Positions 25,647 through 31,740 of a stretch of 64,000 bases of DNA are shown here, piece by piece. Positions within the stretch are counted from its first letter, which is position 1. Each line of letters starts with the position of its first letter. Source of the DNA: Monoglobus pectinilyticus (GTDB taxonomy: Bacteria; Bacillota; Clostridia; Monoglobales; Monoglobaceae); assembly GCF_002874775.1 (NCBI RefSeq), contig NZ_CP020991.1, positions 2,332,451-2,396,450 of the forward strand, read 5' to 3'. The position numbers and the translations under genes were made by a program. Under the pieces are notes generated by a model. That model saw nothing but the letters and a program-made list of their open reading frames with translations, was not told where the DNA came from and did not search any database.

Positions 25647-25707
25647 TTGAATATCGAATGTTACCAAATTATGGCAAAAATGTTACAAAGAAATTACGAC
25701 AGCGTTT

Positions 25708-25714
25708 TTCGACA
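25708..25714 (-). promoter_or_regulatory. Second Spo0A box in the spo0A leader
   Basis: TTCGACA, the complement of TGTCGAA, lies ~55 bp downstream of the predicted start, a position suited to repression. Confidence 0.5.
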
Positions 25715-25777
25715 CTTTTGTCTATGGTAAATATTTATAAAAATTTATAAAAATTTAATCACATAGGGAGAAAAGAA

Positions 25778-26578
25778 ATGGAAATTAATCAAAAAATCAA
25801 AGTAGCAGTAGCAGATTTCGACAGGGAGTTCGCAGACGGATTGTGCGAGTATATGAGACAGACTACAAAAATTGACGTGGTGGGTTGTGCGTATGACGGG
25901 TTGGAAGTTCCGGGTTTGGTAAAGAATAATGACGTAGATGTTTTGGTAATGGATTTGGTGCTGCCGACCATAGACGGAATAGGAGTTCTTGAGAGAATCA
26001 ACAGAATGCAGCTGAATAAACGTCCTCATGTTCTGATAGTAAGCTCAGTCTTGAACGAGACTGTAACGTCATATTCCAATTCATACGGCGTTGAATATTG
26101 TATGTTGAAGCCTGTCAACTATGATGCGCTGATTGACAGAATCACAATGATGGCGGCTCCGATAACCACAGGCGAAGATGTAATGCAGAACTGGAAGGTG
26201 AACACAAAAAAGTTTGACTATGCACAGGTAGAAGCAATGGTGACAAACGTTATACATGAGATAGGCATACCGGCGCATATAAAGGGATACCAATACATAA
26301 GAAGGGCAATAATGATGGCGATATATGATTTGGATATAATGAACTCTGTAACCAAAGAATTATATCCAACCATAGCGGAGAACTTCAGCACAACGTCGAG
26401 CAGAGTTGAAAGAGCGATAAGACATGCGATAGAGCTGGCGTGGGACAGAGGTGACATGGACACCTTAAACAACGTGTTCGGTTACACGGTGTCACAAATA
26501 AAAGGAAAGCCGACAAATTCAGAATTTATAGCAATGATAGCAGACAAATTAAGACTTCAGCTTAAGAATGCTTCTTAA
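25778..26578 (+). CDS. spo0A: Spo0A, master regulator of sporulation
   Basis: 266 aa. The receiver domain (about 5-125) has the acidic pocket ADFDRE (D13, D15), phospho-acceptor Asp59 in VMDLVLP and the switch Lys in MLKPVN. The C-terminal effector domain (about 150-266) has the Spo0A-specific helices, including [15 protein letters not shown] and the recognition region [20 protein letters not shown]. Phosphorylated Spo0A binds TGTCGAA boxes to start sporulation. It lies downstream of spoIVB as in other spore formers and carries its own promoter and two nearby boxes. Confidence 0.98.
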   Translation: MEINQKIKVAVADFDREFADGLCEYMRQTTKIDVVGCAYDGLEVPGLVKNNDVDVLVMDLVLPTIDGIGVLERINRMQLNKRPHVLIVSSVLNETVTSYSNSYGVEYCMLKPVNYDALIDRITMMAAPITTGEDVMQNWKVNTKKFDYAQVEAMVTNVIHEIGIPAHIKGYQYIRRAIMMAIYDLDIMNSVTKELYPTIAENFSTTSSRVERAIRHAIELAWDRGDMDTLNNVFGYTVSQIKGKPTNSEFIAMIADKLRLQLKNAS

Positions 26579-26622
26579 GATTTTATAATTAATTTTTTAA
26601 TTTTACTAAGAATAATAGGTAC

Positions 26623-26680
26623 AAAAAATGACCGAAAAATAAAACACAAAAATTTTGTATTTTATTTCAGGTCATTTTTT
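26623..26680 (+). terminator. Terminator of spo0A
   Basis: AAAAAATGACC pairs with GGTCATTTTTT across an A/T-rich arm that itself pairs (TAAAA with TTTTA), ending in a T run. Confidence 0.8.
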
Positions 26681-26718
26681 ATTGCCATTTTTATTATGTA
26701 GTATTACAAATTTGATTT

Positions 26719-26892
26719 AATCGTCTTCCCCAAAGGGCAAGACGATCTCGCCCGGGCTCGGCGGGCGAAACAGGGCCTGGCGCAGCAAAGTAAGCAATTA
26801 TAAATTAATTAAGCGGATTAGAGATAAAATTAAATATACCCGCGACTGCGCGCCTAACGAGGAGGACTTTGTCCTCCCTACCGATGCTTGCT
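26719..26892 (-). repeat. Dispersed structured repeat, copy A
   Basis: On the minus strand it begins GCAAGCATCGGTAGGG, then a 7-bp hairpin with 3-nt loop (26861-26877), CTCGTTAGGCGCGCAGTCGC, an AT-rich centre, and a GC-rich end with CGCCCGCCGAGCCCGGGCG and a TCCCC/GGGGA hairpin. The copies at 29074 and 29467 share both ends; the centre varies. No ORF inside. Confidence 0.85.
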
Positions 26893-26956
26893 AAGCAGCT
26901 TCTAGTTTTGTGCTTTAAGCTAAAACTTTTTTGCCATACGTCAGATTTTAATATAT

Positions 26957-27418
26957 TTATACAATTTCCCCTTTTCTCAGCTTTGTATAAAATACTTTTA
27001 TATAAGTCGGCAAATTATTATACTCATTATTAATGTTTGTAAGCTGCTGATATGTAATATTATGGCTTTTAAGCAAATTTTCAAAATCCGCTTTATCCTG
27101 TTTTACTTTCTTTTCTATTTTTTTGTTTAACGCAGCATTATATCCTTTAAGCTCTGACATCAAATCATATACAGTTTTATCCTCATCAATCTTTATACAG
27201 AAATTTTCTGTATCTTCAAAAGTTTTAAACTGATATAACAGTATCGAATGCAGTTTTGTATGTCTGTATCTGTCCCGTATGTATATACTGAATGGATTCT
27301 CTGATACATCGTAGCCATACCAGCTATGGTCTTTTACAATGCAGATAGAATACTCCTTCCGTTTTATAAAGTCGTTTTTTGCCAAGTAGTCGTGGGCAAT
27401 CATGTTTACATAATCCAT
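26957..27418 (-). CDS. Hypothetical cytosolic protein
   Basis: 153 aa. GGAGAG precedes the ATG on the minus strand. It starts MDYVNMIAHDYLAKNDF, has many aromatic and charged residues (HSWYGYDVSENPF, IYIRDRYRHTKL) and a predicted helical, Lys-rich second half (NAALNKKIEKKVKQDKADFE) that could form a coiled coil. No signal peptide or membrane segment. I do not recognise the family. It lies beside structured repeat A, in an accessory stretch. Confidence 0.6.
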   Translation of the reverse strand: MDYVNMIAHDYLAKNDFIKRKEYSICIVKDHSWYGYDVSENPFSIYIRDRYRHTKLHSILLYQFKTFEDTENFCIKIDEDKTVYDLMSELKGYNAALNKKIEKKVKQDKADFENLLKSHNITYQQLTNINNEYNNLPTYIKVFYTKLRKGEIV

Positions 27419-27482
27419 TTTTTCTCTCCTTATATATTTGTTTCCGGTCTCCGCAGCTAAGATATAGTTTTGGAGCCGGTTT

Positions 27483-28391
27483 TTAATTTTTTTGCGTGGT
27501 TATTGAGATATTGGTTCCATCGCTTTCCATAATAATATCGCCGTTTAAATCTGTTCGAAAAACTTCTGAGCCCTCGTCTGACAGACGGCTCAGAACAGCT
27601 TCTGACGGGTGACCGTAACTGTTTTTCTTTCCCACTGATATAACCGAATATTTTGGCATTACCTCACGCAGGAATACATACGACGTTGAAGTTTCAGAAC
27701 CGTGGTGACCCACTTTCAGAACATCGGCTCTGAGATTACAGCCCTGTTCTATAATATTTTGCTCCTCTTCGCGCTCAGCGTCCCCGGTGAATAGAAATGA
27801 TGTGTTGCCGAAAGTGATTTTACAGATAATAGAAGTATTATTCATATTGCTTGAGCCTAAGCCGGCAGGGACAAAGAATTCTACTGTGCAGCCGCCGAAT
27901 GAAATTGTATCCCCGGATTGGGGATGAATTATTTCCAATCCCTGTTCGGCGGCCTTAGTTTTAAAGTTATTATATGCTTTGCTGGTGCTTTCTTTTTTGG
28001 GGGCAAAGACGTTTTTGACTTCCATAGTGGAGAGAGGGGCGGATAGACCGCCGACGTGGTCCTCATGGGCGTGGGAGCAAATCATATAATCTATTGAAGT
28101 TACGTTTAGCTTTTTAAGATAAGAGAATAACAGACTGCTGTCGGCGGCGTTACCGCCGTCAATAAGCATAGACTCTCCTCCGCAGAGGAGAAGTGCGCAG
28201 TCCGCCTGACCGACATCGATAAAATGCACGGATAATTTATCCGATGAATCAACAGACAAATTATCTGCATAAAAAGAAGCTGCAGGCGTTGGCTCAGATA
28301 ATTCAGGCCGGATAAATTCTGAGTTTTGGCAACAGCTGGTTATTAAGAATATAGATAATAAAATACTAATTAATAAAGAATATTTTTTCAT
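27483..28391 (-). CDS. Lipoprotein with ComEC-like metallo-beta-lactamase domain
   Basis: 302 aa. The N-terminus is a lipoprotein signal (SLLISILLSIFLITSC, Cys at about residue 20). The rest is an MBL fold of the ComEC/Rec2 C-terminal type: VHFIDVGQADCALL (about 55), SHAHEDHVGGL (HxHxDH, about 106-111), FLFTGDAE and VGHHGSETSTS. Such stand-alone secreted MBL proteins are related to the nuclease domain of the competence channel ComEC and may act as extracellular nucleases or phosphodiesterases. No ComEC channel helices are present, so it is not ComEC itself. Confidence 0.88.
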   Translation of the reverse strand: MKKYSLLISILLSIFLITSCCQNSEFIRPELSEPTPAASFYADNLSVDSSDKLSVHFIDVGQADCALLLCGGESMLIDGGNAADSSLLFSYLKKLNVTSIDYMICSHAHEDHVGGLSAPLSTMEVKNVFAPKKESTSKAYNNFKTKAAEQGLEIIHPQSGDTISFGGCTVEFFVPAGLGSSNMNNTSIICKITFGNTSFLFTGDAEREEEQNIIEQGCNLRADVLKVGHHGSETSTSYVFLREVMPKYSVISVGKKNSYGHPSEAVLSRLSDEGSEVFRTDLNGDIIMESDGTNISITTQKN

Positions 28392-28466
28392 AGATATATC
28401 CGCAAAAGTAAGTGAAAAATAAAAGTATTTATAAAATATAAATATATGGAATATTAGGATACAGAA

Positions 28467-28790
28467 CTATGTAATATTTCTTATAGACATATTTACTAAC
28501 GATTTTATAGTAAATGGAGTTGTCTCGCTTAGTTTTGCGAGACCTTTTACATTACTGACTGCTATATTAAAATTATGTGATGGATTTTTCATATTAGAGG
28601 AAGTATAAATTTTTAAATCATTTGTTCTAATTAATTCTGATATGCAAAAATTTAAAATATCAGAAACAGAAGCATCGTAAGTTAAAGAAGCTTCTTCTAA
28701 AAAGTTATATAAATCATCCTCAATTTCATAAGTTTTGCGTATTCTTTTTTCTCTTTTAGAGAATTTATTATTTAAAAATTTATTATTCAT
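28467..28790 (-). CDS. Hypothetical protein, possible ribbon-helix-helix domain
   Basis: 107 aa. A basic start (KFSKREKRIRK) leads to TYEIEDDLYNFLEEA and TYDASVSDILNFCISELI, a strand-helix-helix layout reminiscent of RHH (MetJ/Arc) DNA-binding proteins. The remaining half (SHNFNIAVSNVKGLAKLSE and on) is unassigned. GAGGGG is ~12 nt from the ATG, slightly far. RHH proteins are often antitoxins or plasmid regulators; no partner toxin of classical size is adjacent. Moderate confidence that the gene is real. Confidence 0.5.
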   Translation of the reverse strand: MNNKFLNNKFSKREKRIRKTYEIEDDLYNFLEEASLTYDASVSDILNFCISELIRTNDLKIYTSSNMKNPSHNFNIAVSNVKGLAKLSETTPFTIKSLVNMSIRNIT

Positions 28791-29073
28791 CTTTTGCTAC
28801 ACCCCTCATATGACCCAATATTACAATATTTTCAAAATTAATTTAACTACCGTCAATACAATAATATATAAGAAATATTTCTACATATCAGAATGTATAT
28901 TATGAATAATTTACTAGATAAATTTTACACAGTAGTTATGTAAATTTTGTTTACTAATGTTGTTATATAATGTCAATCTCATAATATTATTTGAAAATAT
29001 TAAGCAACATTAATATATAATAAAATTAAGTAATATGTTGACCACAATATTGGTCAAAATAAAAAAGTTATAT

Positions 29074-29261
29074 AGCAAGCATCGGTAGGGCAGACGTAGT
29101 CTGCCACGTAAGGCGCGCAGTCGTGGAAATAAATAATATAATAAATATCATTTCAGCAAAATACATTTAATTAATCTTATAATTACTTACTTTGTTGCGC
29201 CAGACCCAGTTTCGCCCGCCGAGCCCGGGCGAGATCGTCGTCCCCTACGGGGAAGCCGATT
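29074..29261 (+). repeat. Dispersed structured repeat, copy B
   Basis: Same organisation as copy A, in the opposite orientation. Its first hairpin is GGCAGAC-GTA-GTCTGCC (29089-29105), which differs from copy A in both arms yet pairs perfectly. It ends with a TCCCC/GGGGA hairpin and CCGATT. Confidence 0.85.
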
Positions 29262-29429
29262 GTTGAGCTACAACATTATAAATGTGACATTGGCAGGACA
29301 ACATATGAAAAATATGAAAGCGGAGAGTTAAATATTCGCATTAGTGTGTTAGTAGCATTGCGAGAGATATATGATTGCAAATATGATGATTTTTTTGAAG
29401 GATTAGTAGCAGAAAGAATAGATAGTTAG
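29259..29429 (+). pseudogene. C-terminal fragment of an XRE/Cro-type HTH regulator
   Basis: An open frame without a start codon reads IVELQHYKCDIGRTTYEKYE, then SGELNIRISVLVALREIYD and KYDDFFEGL to a stop at 29427. This is the second half of a small Cro/CI-like HTH protein. The N-terminal half is absent, replaced by the end of repeat B, so the repeat has probably inserted into or deleted part of the gene. Confidence 0.65.
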
Positions 29430-29466
29430 TTTTTTATATATTTCATAACAAAAAAACGGATTATAT

Positions 29467-29656
29467 AGCAAGCATCGGTAGGGCAGACGTAGTCTGCCAC
29501 GTAAGGCGCGCAGTCGCGGAAATATGTAATATAATAAATATCATTTCAGCAAAAAATTATTTAATTATTTTTATAATTACTTACTTTGTTGCGCCAGGCC
29601 CAGTTTCGCCCGCCGAGCCTGGGCGAGATCGTCGTCCCCTCCGGGGAAGCCGATTA
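29467..29656 (+). repeat. Dispersed structured repeat, copy C
   Basis: Nearly identical to copy B in the same orientation, including the GGCAGAC-GTA-GTCTGCC hairpin (29482-29498). It lies 206 bp after copy B, with the HTH fragment in between, and directly before the toxin-like array. Confidence 0.85.
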
Positions 29657-29721
29657 AAATAAAAACATAATAGATTAAAAAATGACCTTGACATTTAGAA
29701 AAAAAATGATATAATAAAAGC

Positions 29722-29806
29722 AGATAAAAGGTAACCGTTAAACGGTCAGCCAAAAATTGTGATTTTAAAGTAACCGCAATCCTTGGGGGAGGGCGGTTAC
29801 TTTTTT
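29722..29806 (+). ncRNA. Candidate antisense RNA, unit 1
   Basis: The promoter is TTGACA (29688-29693), 16-bp spacer, TATAAT (29710-29715). The RNA of ~85 nt has a 5' hairpin around AACCGTTAAACGGTT and ends at a terminator (AAGTAACCGC 29768-29777 with 29793-29802, then T6). No ORF. It overlaps the stop codon and 3' untranslated part of the peptide mRNA, as RatA does for txpA. Confidence 0.7.
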
Positions 29807-29865
29807 ATTGATTCAATGAGAGTAATGAAAACAATCATAAAAATAATTATGTAAACATACTCCAT
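29797..29865 (-). CDS. 22-aa hydrophobic peptide, unit 1 (candidate type I toxin)
   Basis: Starts MEYVY and ends ESIKK; residues ~4-17 are Ile/Phe/Val-rich and could span a membrane, with a basic C-terminus. GGGGGTGA lies 8 nt before the ATG but is in a hairpin (29873-29909). The promoter on the minus strand is TTGACT (29976-29971), 17-bp spacer, TATAAT (29953-29948). Units 3 and 4 encode the identical peptide. Size and layout resemble Ibs or Fst-type toxins; toxicity is inferred. Confidence 0.75.
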   Translation of the reverse strand: MEYVYIIIFMIVFITLIESIKK

Positions 29866-30054
29866 ATAAATCACCCCCTTTCTATCACTAAGTAAGTGAT
29901 AGAGGGAGGCTAACCGTCCTACAATTTCCTTTTACCTGCTGGATATAATTATATATGTAATATTGAATAAAGTCAAATTAAAAGTATTTTACATAAAAGC
30001 ATTAATAGACTAAAAAATGACCTTGACAATTAGAAAAAAAATGATATAATAAAA

Positions 30055-30134
30055 GCAATTTAAAGGAAGCTCTCTTCGACAGGCTCAGAGGCAGCTCTGA
30101 ACCCGCAAGCAAGCTTGCTGATTAAAGATAAAAG
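30055..30134 (+). repeat. 80-bp inverted-repeat arm (left) in unit 2
   Basis: 78 of 80 bases match the reverse complement of 30331-30410. It lies between the plus-strand promoter and the common 5' hairpin, so it extends the 5' end of the unit 2 short RNA. Confidence 0.9.
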
Positions 30135-30209
30135 GTAACCGTTAAACGGTTAGCCGAGTTTAGTTATTTTAATAACCGTGACCCAGGCAAAGGCGCGGTT
30201 ATTTTTTTT
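30056..30209 (+). ncRNA. Candidate antisense RNA, unit 2 (extended)
   Basis: Promoter TTGACA (30023-30028), 16-bp spacer, TATAAT (30045-30050). About 154 nt because of the 80-bp arm. The terminator pairs AATAACCG (30171-30178) with CGGTTATT (30196-30203), followed by T's. Confidence 0.65.
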
Positions 30210-30268
30210 ATTGATTCAATCATACATGTAAAAACAATCATAAAAATGATTATGTACATATAATCCAT
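30164..30268 (-). CDS. 34-aa hydrophobic peptide, unit 2
   Basis: Starts MDYMY and is homologous to the other units up to ESIKK. A one-base change in the A run removes the usual stop, and 12 more residues (ITAPLPGSRLLK) are read from the terminator region. The ribosome site GAGGTGA is again in a hairpin, with different base pairs from unit 1. Promoter on the minus strand: TTGACT (30449-30444), 17 bp, TATAAT (30426-30421). Confidence 0.65.
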   Translation of the reverse strand: MDYMYIIIFMIVFTCMIESIKKITAPLPGSRLLK

Positions 30269-30330
30269 GTGAATCACCTCTTTTCTGTCATTAAGTAAAT
30301 GACAATAGAGGTTAACCGTCCTTCAATTTT

Positions 30331-30410
30331 CTTTTATCTTCAATCAGCAAGCTTGCTTGCGGGTTCAAAGCTGCCTCTGAGCCTGTCGAAGAGAGCTTCC
30401 TTTAAATTGC
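30331..30410 (-). repeat. 80-bp inverted-repeat arm (right) in unit 2
   Basis: Partner of 30055-30134. It lies just after the minus-strand promoter and so lengthens the 5' leader of the peptide mRNA by the same sequence. A degraded version of its left part is seen at 31401-31460 in unit 5. Confidence 0.9.
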
Positions 30411-30527
30411 TAAATATAATATTATATTTGATTTATCGAATAAAGTCAAATTATAAGTTTTTTACATAAAACATATAATATATAAAAATGACCTTGACAA
30501 TTTATAAAAAAATGATATAATAAAAAC

Positions 30528-30612
30528 AGATAAAAGGTAACCGTTAAACGGTTAGCCAAGAGTAAAGTTAAAAAGTAACTGCTATCCTAGCTAAGAGGGC
30601 GGTTACTTTTTT
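30528..30612 (+). ncRNA. Candidate antisense RNA, unit 3
   Basis: Promoter TTGACA (30494-30499), 16 bp, TATAAT (30516-30521). The terminator pairs AAGTAACTGC with GCGGTTACTT (one wobble), followed by T6. Confidence 0.7.
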
Positions 30613-30671
30613 ATTGATTCAATGAGAGTAATGAAAACAATCATAAAAATAATTATGTAAACATACTCCAT
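30603..30671 (-). CDS. 22-aa hydrophobic peptide, unit 3
   Basis: The encoded peptide is identical to units 1 and 4. Promoter on the minus strand: TTGACT (30783-30778), 17 bp, TATAAT (30760-30755). The leader hairpin uses CCTCCC against GGGGG as in unit 1. Confidence 0.75.
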   Translation of the reverse strand: MEYVYIIIFMIVFITLIESIKK

Positions 30672-30863
30672 ACAAATCACCCCCTTTCTATCACTAAATA
30701 AGTGATATAGGGAGGCTAACCGTCCTACAATTTCCTTTTACCTGCTTCTATAATATTATATTTGATTTATCGAATAAAGTCAAATTAAAAGTATTTTATA
30801 TAAAAGCATATAAAAGACGAAAAATGACCTTGACATTTATGAAAAAAATGATATAATAAAAAC

Positions 30864-30947
30864 AGATAAAAGGTAACCGTTAAACGGTTAGCCCAAAGTT
30901 TTGGTTTTAGTAACCGCGTTCCTTGGAGTAAGGGCGGTTACTTTTTT
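30864..30947 (+). ncRNA. Candidate antisense RNA, unit 4
   Basis: Promoter TTGACA (30830-30835), 16 bp, TATAAT (30852-30857). Terminator AGTAACCGC with GCGGTTACT and T6. Confidence 0.7.
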
Positions 30948-31006
30948 ATTGATTCAATGAGAGTTATGAAAACAATCATAAAAATAATTATGTAAACATA
31001 CTCCAT
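30938..31006 (-). CDS. 22-aa hydrophobic peptide, unit 4
   Basis: Same peptide as units 1 and 3 with silent differences (for example ATA for ATT), so selection on the protein sequence is plausible. Promoter on the minus strand: TTGACT (31118-31113), 17 bp, TATAAT (31095-31090). Confidence 0.75.
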   Translation of the reverse strand: MEYVYIIIFMIVFITLIESIKK

Positions 31007-31197
31007 ACAAATCACCCCCTTTCTATCACTAAATAAGTGATATAGGGAGGCTAACCGTCCTACAATTTCCTTTTACCTGCTTCTATAATATTATATTTGA
31101 TTTATCGAATAAAGTCAAATTAAAAGTATTTTACATAAAGACATATAATAGATAAAAATGACCTTGACAACTTTAAAAAAAATGATATAATAAAAGT

Positions 31198-31283
31198 AGG
31201 TAAGAGGTAACCGCTAAACGGTTAGCCGAGAATTGGGGTTTTAAAGTAACCGCGTTCCTTGGGGTAAGGGCGGTTACTTTTTT
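31198..31283 (+). ncRNA. Candidate antisense RNA, unit 5
   Basis: Promoter TTGACA (31164-31169), 16 bp, TATAAT (31186-31191). Terminator AAGTAACCGC with GCGGTTACTT and T6. Confidence 0.7.
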
Positions 31284-31342
31284 ATTGACTCAATTAGAGT
31301 GATGAAAACAATCATAAAAATAATTATGTTCATATAATCCAT
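31274..31342 (-). CDS. 22-aa hydrophobic peptide, unit 5
   Basis: Starts MDYMN and ends ESIKK. The ribosome site AAAGGAG is paired with CCTTT in the leader, a third version of the sequestering stem. No minus-strand TTGACT/TATAAT is left upstream (31440-31500), so this copy may be silent or decaying. Confidence 0.6.
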   Translation of the reverse strand: MDYMNIIIFMIVFITLIESIKK

Positions 31343-31343
31343 G

Positions 31344-31740
31344 TGAATCATCTCCTTTCTGTCATTAAATAAATGACAACAAAGGCTAACCATTTTTAAT
31401 TTTCTTTTATCTTTATTCAGCAAGCTTGCTTGCAGTTTAAAGCTGTCTTTGAATAATATTAAATGAAATTTTAAAAATATATTTAACTATTTAAACTTCT
31501 CACCTCGCTGCTGTGCAGAATTCGGTTCCTATGTTTTGCCCGAACTTTGGGCGGCTTTCCATTTCGGAAAGCCGCTTTTTTATATGAAAATTAATGTTTT
31601 TTAAATTAATCAATTCTTTTACACTTTCGTCATAATTTTTTCATATCTTCCGTATATAATGTTAAACATAGCAAGGAGATAGAAAACTTGTTTATTTTCA
31701 AACAGTTAAATTTTTTATATATTATATAGGAGGTATCAGT
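31344..31740 (+). other. Intergenic region between the array and htrA
   Basis: Holds the degraded right flank of unit 5 and a GC-rich hairpin region (31500-31581). The htrA gene starts at its end with AGGAGG. Confidence 0.5.
31500..31581 (+). terminator. Strong terminator, perhaps of a short structured RNA
   Basis: GCGGCTTTCC (31551-31560) pairs with GGAAAGCCGC (31566-31575), then T6. The 50 nt before it (CCTCGCTGCTGTGCAG, TTCGG and CCGAA) are unusually GC-rich for this region and can form a second hairpin. No plus-strand gene ends here, so the terminator may belong to a small RNA I cannot name. Confidence 0.6.

Larger units (their letters stand above)
29680..31343. repeat. Five tandem type I toxin-antitoxin-like units
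   Basis: Plus-strand TTGACA boxes recur at 29688, 30023, 30494, 30830 and 31164, a period of ~335 bp (471 where unit 2 carries extra arms). Each unit has, left to right, a plus-strand promoter, a short RNA with terminator, a minus-strand 22- to 34-codon hydrophobic peptide gene, a hairpin over its ribosome site, and a minus-strand promoter facing inwards (lost in unit 5). The unit ends are imperfect inverted repeats of each other. Confidence 0.85.

Noticed and set aside
26719-29656. Integron attC sites, suggested by GTTAGGC in the structured repeats
   Set aside because: The complementary core site needed for an attC hairpin is missing and no integrase or cassette array is near.
29680-31343. 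CRISPR-like array because of regular spacing
   Set aside because: Units are ~335 bp with internal promoters, terminators and ORFs; no short identical repeats with unique spacers and no cas genes.
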